From Saccharothrix ecbatanensis (lineage in GTDB: Bacteria > Actinomycetota > Actinomycetes > Mycobacteriales > Pseudonocardiaceae): 64,000 bases of DNA. The stretch is from assembly GCF_014205015.1 (NCBI RefSeq), contig NZ_JACHMO010000001.1, forward strand, positions 7,130,001-7,194,000, given 5' to 3'. The notes below the pieces were generated by a model. That model saw only the letters and a program-made list of their open reading frames with translations. It made no database searches and was not told the DNA's origin. Positions 44,450-52,820 of the stretch are shown one piece after another (positions within the stretch are counted from its first letter, which is position 1; each line of letters opens with the position of its first letter). The position numbers and the translations under genes are program-made.

Positions 44450-45301
44450 ATGCGCGCACCCGGACTGATACTCGCCGTCACGGCCGCCCTCGCGGTCGCC
44501 TGTGCCCCCGCGGACCAGCCGGCGCCGCCCACCAACCAGGTGGACGGCGTGGACTGCACGAAGGACAAGCTCGCCACGCTGACCTCGGGCAAGATCACCT
44601 TCGGCACGGACCAGCCGGTGTACGAGCCGTGGTTCGTGGACGACGACCCGGCCAACGGCAAGGGCTTCGAGTCGGCCATCGCCTACGCGCTGGCGGACGA
44701 ACTGGGCTACGCGAAGACCGACGTGGTGTGGACGCGGGTGCCGTTCCTCGCCGCCATCCAGCCGGGCAAGAAGACCTACGACATGGACCTGAACGAGTTC
44801 TCCATCACCGAGGAGCGCAGGCAGGCGGTCGACTTCTCCGCGCCGTACTACGACGTGGACCAGGTCGTCATCACGCTGAAGTCGGCCAAGGCCGCCTCGG
44901 TGAAGACGCTGGCGGAGCTGAAGGCGGTCAAGATCGGCGCGCAGGTCGGCACCACCAGCTACGAGGCCGCGCTGCGCCTCCAGCCGGAGGAGGACGTCGC
45001 GGTCTACAACACGAACGAGGACGCCAAGGCCGCGCTGCGCGCCGGGCAGATCGACGCGCTCGTGGTGGACCTGCCGACCGCGTTCTACATCACGTCCGCC
45101 GAACTGGAGGACGGCGTGATCGTCGGCCAGATCCCGCGCGGCGACGGCAAGCCCGAGCAGTTCGGCATCGTGCTCGACAAGGGCAGCCCGCTCACGGCGT
45201 GCGTGTCGACGGCGGTGGAGAACCTGCGTGCGGACGGCACGCTGGCCAAGATCGAAGAGGAATGGCTGTCCGCCGCGGGCACCGCACCCGAGCTGAAGTG
45301 A
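44450..45301 (+). CDS. Amino-acid ABC transporter substrate-binding lipoprotein
   Basis: A 283-residue family 3 solute-binding protein. A lipoprotein signal ([17 protein letters not shown], lipobox AVAC) precedes the binding domain with [29 protein letters not shown] and the conserved [18 protein letters not shown] (about 120-137). It delivers a polar amino acid to the permease. The stop overlaps the permease start (GTGA). A leaderless or short-leader message is likely, as no clear ribosome binding site precedes the ATG. Confidence 0.92.
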   Translation: MRAPGLILAVTAALAVACAPADQPAPPTNQVDGVDCTKDKLATLTSGKITFGTDQPVYEPWFVDDDPANGKGFESAIAYALADELGYAKTDVVWTRVPFLAAIQPGKKTYDMDLNEFSITEERRQAVDFSAPYYDVDQVVITLKSAKAASVKTLAELKAVKIGAQVGTTSYEAALRLQPEEDVAVYNTNEDAKAALRAGQIDALVVDLPTAFYITSAELEDGVIVGQIPRGDGKPEQFGIVLDKGSPLTACVSTAVENLRADGTLAKIEEEWLSAAGTAPELK

Positions 45302-46128
45302 CGAGCGAGCTGCAACGGGAACGCCTGGCCTACAAGCGTTCCCGTTCGCGGCGGTCCACGCTGGTCGCCCTGCTGTCGACCGCCGTGTTCGCCGTCGCCG
45401 CCACGGTCACCGTCACCGGTGCGCCGGGCTGGCCGCGGGTGCGGCAGTCGTTCTTCAACGCCGAGGTCGCGTGGCGCTCGCTGCCCGCGATCCTCGAAGG
45501 GCTCTGGCTGAACCTGCGCGTGCTGGTGGTGTGCGGCGCGGTGATCCTGGTGCTCGCGCTGGGCATCGCGGCGTTGCGCACCCTGCGCGGCCCGGTGTGG
45601 TTCCCGTTGCGCGTGTTGGCGACGGGGTACGTGGACCTGTTCCGCGGCCTGCCGTTGATCATCCTGCTGTACCTGGTCGGTTTCGGCCTGCCCGCGTTGC
45701 GGCTGACCGGCGTGCCCAACGACTTCGTCGTGCTCGGCGGGGTGGCGCTGGTGCTCACGTACACGGCGTACGTGGCGGAGGTGTTCCGCGCCGGGATCGA
45801 GTCGGTCCACCCCTCGCAGATCGCGGCGGCACGGTCGCTCGGCCTGAGCCCGCGCAAGACGCTGCGGCTGGTGGTGCTGCCGCAGGCCGTGCGGCGGGTG
45901 ATGCCGGCGCTGCTGAACGACTTCGTCGCGCTCCAGAAGGACTGCGGGCTGATCTCCGTGCTGGGTGCGGTGGACGCCGTGCGTGCCGCGCAGATCGAGC
46001 AGGCGCGGGCGTACAACTTCACCCCGTACGTGGTGGCGGGACTGCTGTTCGTGCTGCTCGCGGTGCCCACGGCCCGGTTCGCCGACGCCATGGGCAGGCG
46101 GGCGCAACGCCGTCAGGGGGGACGATGA
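45298..46128 (+). CDS. Amino-acid ABC transporter permease
   Basis: A 276-residue permease of the His/Glu/Gln/Arg/opine family. A basic N-terminus is followed by five or six membrane segments, and the EAA loop [20 protein letters not shown] is near residue 160. [20 protein letters not shown] follows. The start GTG overlaps the binding-protein stop and the stop overlaps the ATPase start (ATGA). It forms the channel, probably as a homodimer since no second permease gene is present. Confidence 0.92.
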   Translation: MTSELQRERLAYKRSRSRRSTLVALLSTAVFAVAATVTVTGAPGWPRVRQSFFNAEVAWRSLPAILEGLWLNLRVLVVCGAVILVLALGIAALRTLRGPVWFPLRVLATGYVDLFRGLPLIILLYLVGFGLPALRLTGVPNDFVVLGGVALVLTYTAYVAEVFRAGIESVHPSQIAAARSLGLSPRKTLRLVVLPQAVRRVMPALLNDFVALQKDCGLISVLGAVDAVRAAQIEQARAYNFTPYVVAGLLFVLLAVPTARFADAMGRRAQRRQGGR

Positions 46129-46874
46129 CCGACCCGGTGCTGAGCGTGCGCGAGGTGGTCAAGCGCTACGGGACCAACACAGTGCTGGACGGGATCAGCC
46201 TGGACGTGCACGAGCACGAGGTCGTCACGGTGATCGGGTCGTCCGGGTCGGGCAAGTCGACCCTGCTGCGGTGCGTGAACCTGCTGGAGGAGTTGGACGA
46301 CGGCCAGGTGCTGCTCGACGGCGTGGACGTGTCCGACCCGCGGGCGGACGTCGACGTGGCCCGGCGCGGCATGGGCATCGTGTTCCAGGCGTTCAACCTG
46401 TTCCCGCACATGAGCGTGCTGGACAACATCACCCTCGCGCCGCGCGTGGTGCACGGCGTGCCGCGCGACCAGGCCGAGCAGAATGCCCGTGACCTGCTCG
46501 AACGGGTCGGGCTCGCGGGCCGGGCGGGCAGCTACCCCGAGCAGTTGTCCGGCGGGCAGCAGCAGCGGGTGGCGATCGCCAGGGCGTTGGCCTACTCGCC
46601 CCGGTTGCTGCTGCTGGACGAGATCACCAGCGCGTTGGACCCGGAACTGGTCGGCGAGGTGTTGGCGCTGGTCAGAGAGCTGGCGGAGGCGGGCCGGACG
46701 ATCCTGATGGCGACCCACGAGATGGGGTTCGCGCGGCAGGTGGCGGACCGGGTGGTGTTCCTCGACGGCGGTCGGCTGGTCGAGTCGGGGCCGCCCGAGC
46801 AGGTGCTCGGCGAACCGGTGCACCCGCGCACCCGGCAGTTCCTCCGGCGGATCATCGACGCGGGCCGTCTGTGA
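46125..46874 (+). CDS. Amino-acid ABC transporter ATP-binding protein
   Basis: A 249-residue ATPase. Walker A is GSSGSGKST (about 38-46), the Q loop VFQAFNLFPHMSV, the signature LSGGQQQRVAIARAL, Walker B LLLLDEITSALDPE with Glu, and the H loop MATHEMGFA. Asp is replaced by Ile-Thr in the usual DEPTSALD, giving DEITSALD, a variant seen in some members. It energises the uptake system encoded by the two preceding genes. The trio lies between purC and purB, so a nucleobase or precursor amino acid such as glutamine is conceivable. Confidence 0.94.
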   Translation: MTDPVLSVREVVKRYGTNTVLDGISLDVHEHEVVTVIGSSGSGKSTLLRCVNLLEELDDGQVLLDGVDVSDPRADVDVARRGMGIVFQAFNLFPHMSVLDNITLAPRVVHGVPRDQAEQNARDLLERVGLAGRAGSYPEQLSGGQQQRVAIARALAYSPRLLLLDEITSALDPELVGEVLALVRELAEAGRTILMATHEMGFARQVADRVVFLDGGRLVESGPPEQVLGEPVHPRTRQFLRRIIDAGRL

Positions 46875-46964
46875 GTCGGCGTGAGGCCCTTGGAGGGGGC
46901 AGGCCTTAGGCCACTCGGGAGACGCCACTTGGGGTATCGGACGAGTGGCCCTAGTCTGCTTGCC

Positions 46965-47411
46965 GTGGTCCATCGGAAGGCATTCGCAGCACCGGTCGCG
47001 GCGAGCGGCGGGCTGCTACTGCTGCTGCTCACCGGCGCGTGCGGCAAGCCGTCGGCGAACCCGGAGCCGGTCGTGATCCCGACGATCTCCAGTTCCGCGT
47101 CCGCCACCCCGACGTCGATCCCGGCGGTGGCCAACATCTCGGTGCGACCGATGACGACCACCACGCTGCCGCCGACCGTGGACGCGACAACGGAACCGCC
47201 GCCGCCCCCACCGCCGCCACCTCCGGTGCAGGTCGAGCCGGTGCCCGAGCCGACCATCGCGCCGCCGACCACGACCACGCCCCGGTACGACGAGGTGGCC
47301 CTGGAGGGCTTCCCGTGCGACGAGCAGGGCGCGAAGGCAGTCGACCCGGCGGGCCGCAAGCTGGTGTGCAAGCAGACCCGCCGGGGCTGGCTCGTCTGGG
47401 ATCGGGACTGA
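46965..47411 (+). CDS. Proline-rich probable lipoprotein of unknown function
   Basis: A 148-residue protein. A hydrophobic signal segment ends LLLLLLTGAC, an imperfect lipobox. The middle is Ser/Thr/Pro-rich and includes a run of ten prolines (near residue 83). The small C-terminal domain has GFPCDEQGAKAVDPAGRKLVC, given in part, with two cysteines and a tryptophan-rich end (RGWLVWDRD). The GTG at 46965 lies 7 bp after TAGTCT, which fits a leaderless promoter. It is likely surface-attached. No known family was recognised. Confidence 0.68.
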   Translation: MVHRKAFAAPVAASGGLLLLLLTGACGKPSANPEPVVIPTISSSASATPTSIPAVANISVRPMTTTTLPPTVDATTEPPPPPPPPPPVQVEPVPEPTIAPPTTTTPRYDEVALEGFPCDEQGAKAVDPAGRKLVCKQTRRGWLVWDRD

Positions 47412-47420
47412 GTCTGATCG

Positions 47421-47496
47421 CCGCTGCTCCGCAGACGGCAGGCTCAGTCGCCTACGCCGACCACCACGCGAGGTCGCGTCGTCTGCGGAGCAGCGG
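47421..47496. terminator. Long-loop inverted repeat between lipoprotein gene and purB
   Basis: A perfect 17-bp inverted repeat (47421-47437 with 47480-47496) encloses 42 nt between the convergent lipoprotein and purB genes. Position suggests a bidirectional terminator. The loop is unusually long and could itself fold or bind something. Confidence 0.6.
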
Positions 47497-47501
47497 CCAT
47501 G

Positions 47502-48935
47502 TCACAGGATCGGTTCTGGGGCGTAGCCCGCGGCGGCGGGGTGCTTCGCCACCACGTCCTCCACCTGCCGGACCACGTCCGCCACCTGCTGTTCCGCCAC
47601 ACCGGTGAACGACAGGCGGTCGGCCAGCAGCGCGTCCAGCGCGGCCCGGTCCAGCGGCAGGCGGTCGTCGGCGGCGAGCCGGTCCAGCAGGTCGTTCCGC
47701 GCCAGGCCCTGCTCGCGCATGGCCAAAGCCACCGCGACCGCGTGCTCCTTGATCGCCTCGTGCGCCGTCTCCCGCCCCACACCCGCCCGGATCGCGCCCA
47801 TCAGCACCTTCGTGGTGGCCAGGAACGGCAGGTAGCGGTCCAGCTCGCGGGCGACGACGGCCGGGTACGCGCCGAACTCGTCCAGCACCGTGAGGAACGT
47901 CTCCAGCAGCCCGTCGAACGCGAAGAACGCGTCCGGCAGCGCGACCCGGCGCACCACCGAGCACGAGACGTCGCCCTCGTTCCACTGGTCGCCCGACAGC
48001 TCGCCGACCATGGACAGGTAGCCGCGCAGGATCACCGCGAACCCGTTCACCCGCTCGCACGACCGGGTGTTCATCTTGTGCGGCATCGCGCTGGAGCCGA
48101 CCTGGCCCGGCTTGAAGCCCTCGGTGACCAGCTCGTGGCCCGCCATCAGGCGGATCGTCTTGGCCAGCGACGACGGCCCCGCGGCCAGCTGCACCAGCGT
48201 GGAGACCACGTCGAAGTCCAGCGACCGCGGGTAGACCTGGCCGACGCTGGTCAGCACCTTCTCGAAGCCGAGGTGGCCCGCGACGGTCCGCTCCAGCTCC
48301 ACCAGCTTGTCCCGGTCGCCGCCGAGCAGGTCGAGCATGTCCTGGGCGGTGCCGACCGGGCCCTTGATGCCGCGCAGCGGGTAGCGGGCGATCAGCTCGT
48401 CCAGCCGCTGGAACGCGACCAGCACCTCGTCCGCGGCGGACGCGAAGCGCTTGCCGAGCGTGGTGGCCTGGGCGGCGACGTTGTGCGAGCGGCCCGCCAT
48501 GACGAGGTCGGTGTGCTCGGCGGCACGGCGCGCGAGGCGGGCGAGGACGGCGGCCGTCTTGCCGCGCACGTGCTCCAGGGACCGCAGGACCTGGAGCTGC
48601 TCGACGTTCTCGGTGAGGTCGCGCGAGGTCATGCCCTTGTGCACGTGCTCGTGCCCGGCGAGCGCGTTGAACTCCTCGATGCGCGCCTTCACGTCGTGCC
48701 GGGTGACCCGCTCGCGCTCGGCGATGGACGCCAGGTCGACCTGCTCGACCACCCGCTCGTAGTCGGCGACGGCCGCGGCCGGCACGTCGATGCCGAGGTC
48801 GGCCTGCGCCCGCAGGACGGCGAGCCACAGCTGCCGCTCCAGCACGATCTTGTGCTCGGCGGACCACAGCGTGGCCAGCTCGGTGGAGGCGTAGCGACCG
48901 GCGAGGACATTGGCGATGCGGGGCTTGACCGTCAC
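47502..48935 (-). CDS. purB: Adenylosuccinate lyase PurB
   Basis: A 477-residue member of the fumarase/aspartase superfamily that cleaves SAICAR and adenylosuccinate. The signature GQVGSSAMPHKMNTRSCE (about 290-307) carries the catalytic loop, and TSRDLTENVEQLQV and MAGRSHNVAAQATT are further active-site segments. It starts GTG or ATG-equivalent at 48935 with MTVKPRIANVLAGRYAS. The length matches actinobacterial PurB. Confidence 0.96.
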   Translation of the reverse strand: MTVKPRIANVLAGRYASTELATLWSAEHKIVLERQLWLAVLRAQADLGIDVPAAAVADYERVVEQVDLASIAERERVTRHDVKARIEEFNALAGHEHVHKGMTSRDLTENVEQLQVLRSLEHVRGKTAAVLARLARRAAEHTDLVMAGRSHNVAAQATTLGKRFASAADEVLVAFQRLDELIARYPLRGIKGPVGTAQDMLDLLGGDRDKLVELERTVAGHLGFEKVLTSVGQVYPRSLDFDVVSTLVQLAAGPSSLAKTIRLMAGHELVTEGFKPGQVGSSAMPHKMNTRSCERVNGFAVILRGYLSMVGELSGDQWNEGDVSCSVVRRVALPDAFFAFDGLLETFLTVLDEFGAYPAVVARELDRYLPFLATTKVLMGAIRAGVGRETAHEAIKEHAVAVALAMREQGLARNDLLDRLAADDRLPLDRAALDALLADRLSFTGVAEQQVADVVRQVEDVVAKHPAAAGYAPEPIL

Positions 48936-48984
48936 GTGACCAGCATATTTGGCCCGGGTGGCGGGCCGTGCGCCGGGGAGCGCG

Positions 48985-49788
48985 TCACCAGAGGGACAGC
49001 TTCGGGTCCTTGGCCAGCTGCAGCAGCTGTTCCGTGCTCACGGCCACCTCGGGTCTCCAGTCGCCGCCCGTGGTCGGGTCGTGGTTGTAGCTGCTGACCC
49101 GCACCACCGACCCGTCGGCGCGGAGGTGCACCACGGTCCGGGTCGTCACGTTCGTCTCCGCTTCGGTGACCGTGGTGGACACCAGGTGGCTGCCGTCCGC
49201 CTGCGGCAGGAGCTTGCCGCACTCGGTCGTGCCGCAGAACTCCTCCGGGGTCAGCCGGAGCGGGGGTGTGCTGAGCTGCACGACGACCGCGCTGGTGGCG
49301 ACGCGGTCCTGGAAACGCACGATGCCGGTGAGGTACCCCGCCCGATCCTGCTCGTACGGCTCGGTGAAGTCGACCTTCACGACCTTCACCTCCGGCACGA
49401 CCTCGGGGAACCGCGCGGCCAGGTACGTCATGAGGTACGTCCCGGCATCCTGCGGCCTGGTGGTGATGGGCGGCGGCGCGAACAAGGTCGACGGCGCCAC
49501 CTGGGCCCGCGGCGTGGACGGGGCGGTGGACTGGTCGGCGGACGGCGACGCGGTGATCGTCAGCACCGGCCCGCGGGCCGCGTCGATCCCCGGCCCCCGG
49601 TCGAACACACCGGGCAAGGACAGCACCGTCCCGGTGAGGGCGAGCGTCGCCACCGCCACGGCCACCAGCGCACGACGGCGCCGACGCGCGTGCTCGGCCC
49701 GACGGATCAACTCGTCCGCGTCGAAGTGCAGCGGCGGCTCGTCACCGACCGCCGCCCGCAGGCCTTCCCTCAGGTCCCCTTCGCTCAT
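48985..49788 (-). CDS. Membrane anti-sigma-like partner of ECF sigma factor (second pair)
   Basis: A 267-residue protein. The cytoplasmic N-terminus contains RAAVGDEPPLHFDADELI, then basic HARRRRRAL, one transmembrane helix (about 41-58), a Ser/Thr/Pro linker, and an extracytoplasmic domain with CGTTECGKLLPQ near residue 190. The ATG overlaps the sigma stop (ATGA). The N-terminal pattern matches the partners at 10823 and 51379. A regulatory role is inferred. Confidence 0.7.
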   Translation of the reverse strand: MSEGDLREGLRAAVGDEPPLHFDADELIRRAEHARRRRRALVAVAVATLALTGTVLSLPGVFDRGPGIDAARGPVLTITASPSADQSTAPSTPRAQVAPSTLFAPPPITTRPQDAGTYLMTYLAARFPEVVPEVKVVKVDFTEPYEQDRAGYLTGIVRFQDRVATSAVVVQLSTPPLRLTPEEFCGTTECGKLLPQADGSHLVSTTVTEAETNVTTRTVVHLRADGSVVRVSSYNHDPTTGGDWRPEVAVSTEQLLQLAKDPKLSLW

Positions 49789-50315
49789 GACGCCACCACC
49801 ACCCCACGCTCCAGTTGCTCGACCGCCGCCCGCAGCGCCACCAGGCCCCGCGACGTCTGGCTCTTGACCGTGCCCTCGGTGCACCCCATCGCCACCGCGA
49901 CGTCGCTCACCGGCAGGTCCTCGAAGTACCGCAGCACGAGCACGGCCCGCTGCCTCGGCGGCACCCGCAACAACGCCGCGTGCACCAGGTCGCGCGCCCA
50001 CAGCCGCTCGCCCGACCGTTCCGGGTCGGCGGACGAGTCGGCCACGTCCGGCAGCTCGCCGTCGCGCTGCTCCACCCGCCGCCACGGTCTGCGCTTCTCG
50101 TCCAGCCACGTGCGCAGCAGCACCTTGCGGGCGTACCCCGAGGCGTTGTCCCGCCACTCGATCCGGTGCCACGCCTGGTAGAGCTTCAGCAGGCTCGCCT
50201 GCATCAGGTCCTCGGCCATGTGCCAGTCGCCGCAGAACAGGTACGCCGTGCGCCGCAACGAAGCGGCATGGCCCACCGCGAACTCACGGAAGCCCTGCTC
50301 CTCGGCCTTGCGCAT
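49785..50315 (-). CDS. ECF RNA polymerase sigma factor, SigE family (second pair)
   Basis: A 176-residue sigma factor with region 2 RTAYLFCGDWHMAEDLMQ and region 4 RVPPRQRAVLVLRYFEDLPV with HTH AMGCTEGTVKSQTSRGL. The ATG at 50315 is chosen because GGAAGGGGATCGC precedes it. It is coupled to its membrane partner downstream. It sits close to a third pair (51379-52667), separated by a TetR-SMR operon. Confidence 0.9.
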   Translation of the reverse strand: MRKAEEQGFREFAVGHAASLRRTAYLFCGDWHMAEDLMQASLLKLYQAWHRIEWRDNASGYARKVLLRTWLDEKRRPWRRVEQRDGELPDVADSSADPERSGERLWARDLVHAALLRVPPRQRAVLVLRYFEDLPVSDVAVAMGCTEGTVKSQTSRGLVALRAAVEQLERGVVVAS

Positions 50316-50360
50316 GCGATCCCCTTCCGCGCCCTCCACCCCTTCAAACGCGGTTGGGGG

Positions 50361-50945
50361 TCAGCGGGGTTGCATCGCTTTCCGGAGCATGCGCCGAGCG
50401 GCGGCCCTCGGGTCCGGGCTGATCTCGATGAGCGCGTTCACCACCGCGCCGTCGACCAGCGCGATCAGCTCCTCGACGCGTTCGCGGCTGACCCGCTGAC
50501 CGGCTCGGGCGAAGATGTCGAACAGCAGGGAGTGCAGCTCGCCGGACATCTTGCGCATCAACGGCCGCAGGTACGGCCGCCGACCGGTGGCGACCAGGCG
50601 TTCGTACCGCAGCAGCACGGCTTCCGCGTCACGGTCGCCCGCGGGCCCGAGCAGCAGGTCGAGCACGAGCTCGATGAACGCGTCGCCGCCGCACTCACGC
50701 GGGTCCAGCTCGTCCAGCCGGGCCTTGCCGTAGGCCAGCTCACCGTTGCCCTGGAACTCCAGCGCGGCGGTGACCAGCTCGTCCAGCGAGTCGAAGTAGT
50801 ACGTGGTGGAGGCCAGCGGCAGGCCCGCGCGCTCGGCGACGGCGCGGTGCCGGATCGCGTCGAAGCCGCCGTCGACCAGGAGGCCGGCGGCGGCTTCGAC
50901 CAGCGCCTGGCGCCGGCGTTCGCCCTTCGGCGTTGCGGCTGTCAT
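50361..50945 (-). CDS. TetR family regulator linked to SMR transporter
   Basis: A 194-residue regulator. HTH region: RRRQALVEAAAGLLVDGGFD followed by AVAERAGLPLASTTYYFDSL (residues about 31-50). The start is the ATG at 50945, just 13 bp after the SMR stop. It is second in an operon whose promoter region carries a strong GTACC/GGTAC dyad array, so autoregulation by this protein is likely. Confidence 0.87.
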   Translation of the reverse strand: MTAATPKGERRRQALVEAAAGLLVDGGFDAIRHRAVAERAGLPLASTTYYFDSLDELVTAALEFQGNGELAYGKARLDELDPRECGGDAFIELVLDLLLGPAGDRDAEAVLLRYERLVATGRRPYLRPLMRKMSGELHSLLFDIFARAGQRVSRERVEELIALVDGAVVNALIEISPDPRAAARRMLRKAMQPR

Positions 50946-50958
50946 TGCAGGAAAGGTA

Positions 50959-51282
50959 CTAGTGCGTGCCGCCGGCCAGGTTGAGGCCGACGACACCGCT
51001 GACGATGAGGGCGATCGAGACGAGCTTGAGCGTGCTGACGCCGTCGCCGAGCCAGAGCATGCCGATCACGGCGGTGAGCGCCGCGCCGATCCCGGTCCAC
51101 ACCGCGTACGCCGGTCCGGCGGGCAGCTGCTTCATCGCCCACGCCAAGCCGGCGAAGCTGACCAGCGCCAACACGGCGAACGACACGGACCACCACAACT
51201 TGGTGAAGCCGTCCGACAGCTTCAGTGAAACCGCCCACCCGGCCTCGAACACGCCGGACACGATGAGCACGATCCACGCCAC
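50959..51282 (-). CDS. Small multidrug resistance family transporter (second copy)
   Basis: A 107-residue, four-helix protein. AWIVLIVSGVFEAGWAVSLK (Glu13 in the first helix) is followed by LSDGFTKLWWS, LPAGPAYAVWTGIGAALTAV and LVSIALIVSGVVGLNLAGG. It resembles SugE/Gdx-like members. The GTG at 51282 follows GGGGAGG at good spacing. It is first gene of an operon with the TetR gene. It shares about the same layout as the SMR at 2552, but is under a different regulator. Confidence 0.87.
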   Translation of the reverse strand: MAWIVLIVSGVFEAGWAVSLKLSDGFTKLWWSVSFAVLALVSFAGLAWAMKQLPAGPAYAVWTGIGAALTAVIGMLWLGDGVSTLKLVSIALIVSGVVGLNLAGGTH

Positions 51283-51311
51283 GTGGACCACCTCCCCAAT
51301 CTGGCACGAGC

Positions 51312-51340
51312 GTACCAAGTTACTGGTACACCTGTACCAG
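51312..51340. promoter_or_regulatory. TetR-type operator array upstream of SMR-tetR operon
   Basis: CTGGTACA (51323-51330) and TGTACCAG (51333-51340) form a perfect dyad around CC. A further GTACCA (51312-51317) pairs with TGGTAC (51324-51329). Three alternating half-sites therefore overlap in 29 bp, 30 bp upstream of the SMR start. Confidence 0.78.
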
Positions 51341-51378
51341 AATGGGTGGTGATCCTGATCTCCGCCGGCCGGGGCGCT

Positions 51379-52134
51379 TCAGAGCCGCGCCGCGAGCCGT
51401 TCGGCCAACGCCTGGAGCCGGTTCGCGAACGGCTTGTCCGACGAACCCTCGGCCGCCTGGCTGACCACGTGCAACTCCTCGCCGTCGGACGTCTTCACGC
51501 CCGCGTAGCTGAAGGTGTCGTCCGGTGCCGGACCCATCGTGCCGAGCGGTGCGACCACGACGGAAACAGTGCCGTAGACCGCGCCGTCCCGCACCAGGAA
51601 GCTCGCTCCGCGCCCGCCGGTCGGGCACTCCGCGGTCGCCGGCGCCGCCTGCGAGGCGTTGGCGACCGAGAGCTCGTCGGCGAGGGCGACGGCGAGCTCC
51701 CGGTCCACCTCAACGCACCCGCGTTGGGCGCTGCCGACCCGTGGGTCGGCACTCCCCGATGGCTCGTCCCCCTGCGTAGACGGGTCTTCGGGGATGCTCT
51801 TGGGCGGAATTCCACCGCTCCGGTCAGGTGACGCGTCCTTCGGGATCATTTCCGGTTCGGCGGCGGTGAAAGGAGAGACGTTAGGGGACGAGGAGTCCTG
51901 GAAGGAACCCACCGCCGCGGTATCGCCGCCCGAATCCGACTGCACCAGGTTCGTCGTGGCGACGACGCCACCGAGCACCAGCACGAGGGCCATGGTGGAG
52001 CCGAGCGCGAACGCCGACCGCCGCTTCGCGGTCGCCCGTGCCGACGCCGACCGCACGCCGTCCACGTCGAAGGACGGGGGCGGCGCGTCACTGGCCGCGT
52101 CGCGGAACAGCTCCGTGAGCTTCTGCTCGTCCAC
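51379..52134 (-). CDS. Membrane anti-sigma-like partner of ECF sigma factor (third pair)
   Basis: A 251-residue protein. The N-terminus has LFRDAASDAPPPSFDVDGV, a basic stretch ATAKRRS, one membrane helix (about 43-62), a Ser/Pro-rich linker and an extracytoplasmic domain with two cysteines (RGCVEVDRE and TAECPTGG). The GTG at 52134 follows GGAGGAGG. It is 14 bp after the sigma gene. The N-terminal pattern is like that at 10823 and 48985, though more diverged. Confidence 0.68.
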   Translation of the reverse strand: MDEQKLTELFRDAASDAPPPSFDVDGVRSASARATAKRRSAFALGSTMALVLVLGGVVATTNLVQSDSGGDTAAVGSFQDSSSPNVSPFTAAEPEMIPKDASPDRSGGIPPKSIPEDPSTQGDEPSGSADPRVGSAQRGCVEVDRELAVALADELSVANASQAAPATAECPTGGRGASFLVRDGAVYGTVSVVVAPLGTMGPAPDDTFSYAGVKTSDGEELHVVSQAAEGSSDKPFANRLQALAERLAARL

Positions 52135-52148
52135 CTACCTCCTCCTGC

Positions 52149-52667
52149 TCACGACGCCGGCCGCAAGTCTTCGATCGAGTCGCCCAGCGCCTCGCGCAGG
52201 GCTTCCAGTCCCCGTGAGGTCTGGCTCTTCACCGTGCCCTCGGAGCACCCCAACGCCTCGGCCGCCGCCGCGACGTCCAGGCCCTCCAGGAACCTGAGCA
52301 CGAGCACCGCCCGCTGTCGTGGGGGCACCCGCCGCAAACCCGCGACCAGTGCCTCGCGCGTCGCCACCGAGTCCCCGATCTCGCCGTCACCCGAGGGCGT
52401 CTCCGGGACCTCGTCCACGAAGCGCTCCCGCCGCCACGGCCGCCGCGACTCGTCGATCACCGCGCGCACCACGGTCCGGCGGACGTAGGCGTCCAGGGCC
52501 TGCTTGTCCCGGACCTTGCGCCACCTGCGGTGCAACGCGACGAACGCGGTCTGCGCGAGGTCGTCCGCCCGGTGCCAGTCACCACAGAGCAGGAACGCCG
52601 TTCGGCGCACGGCCTCCCGGCGAGCCACGAAGTACTCCGCGAACTCCTGCTCGTCGCGCTGATCCAC
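52149..52667 (-). CDS. ECF RNA polymerase sigma factor, SigE family (third pair)
   Basis: A 172-residue sigma factor with region 2 RTAFLLCGDWHRADDLAQ and region 4 RVPPRQRAVLVLRFLEGLDV with HTH ALGCSEGTVKSQTSRGL. The GTG at 52667 is preceded by GGAGAGAG. A longer frame upstream lacks a better site. Its partner gene follows at once. Region 4 is close to that of the second pair, so the two may have arisen by duplication. Confidence 0.9.
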   Translation of the reverse strand: MDQRDEQEFAEYFVARREAVRRTAFLLCGDWHRADDLAQTAFVALHRRWRKVRDKQALDAYVRRTVVRAVIDESRRPWRRERFVDEVPETPSGDGEIGDSVATREALVAGLRRVPPRQRAVLVLRFLEGLDVAAAAEALGCSEGTVKSQTSRGLEALREALGDSIEDLRPAS

Positions 52668-52820
52668 GCGGACTCTCTCCGCTCGTCGTGCTTGCACTTA
52701 CCGGACGGAACCAATGGCGCTCACGGTTGCACGCCCGTTCCGGGAGACTTGGGTCACCCCCCATCGTGGTACCGCCGGCGCGACCGGGACAGGGCTTGCC
52801 CGGTGTGATGTGATCCATTC

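Noticed and set aside
47421..47496. 17-bp inverted repeat considered as a recombination site or transposon remnant
   Set aside because: No target duplication, integrase or transposase is next to it, and it sits where a convergent terminator is expected.
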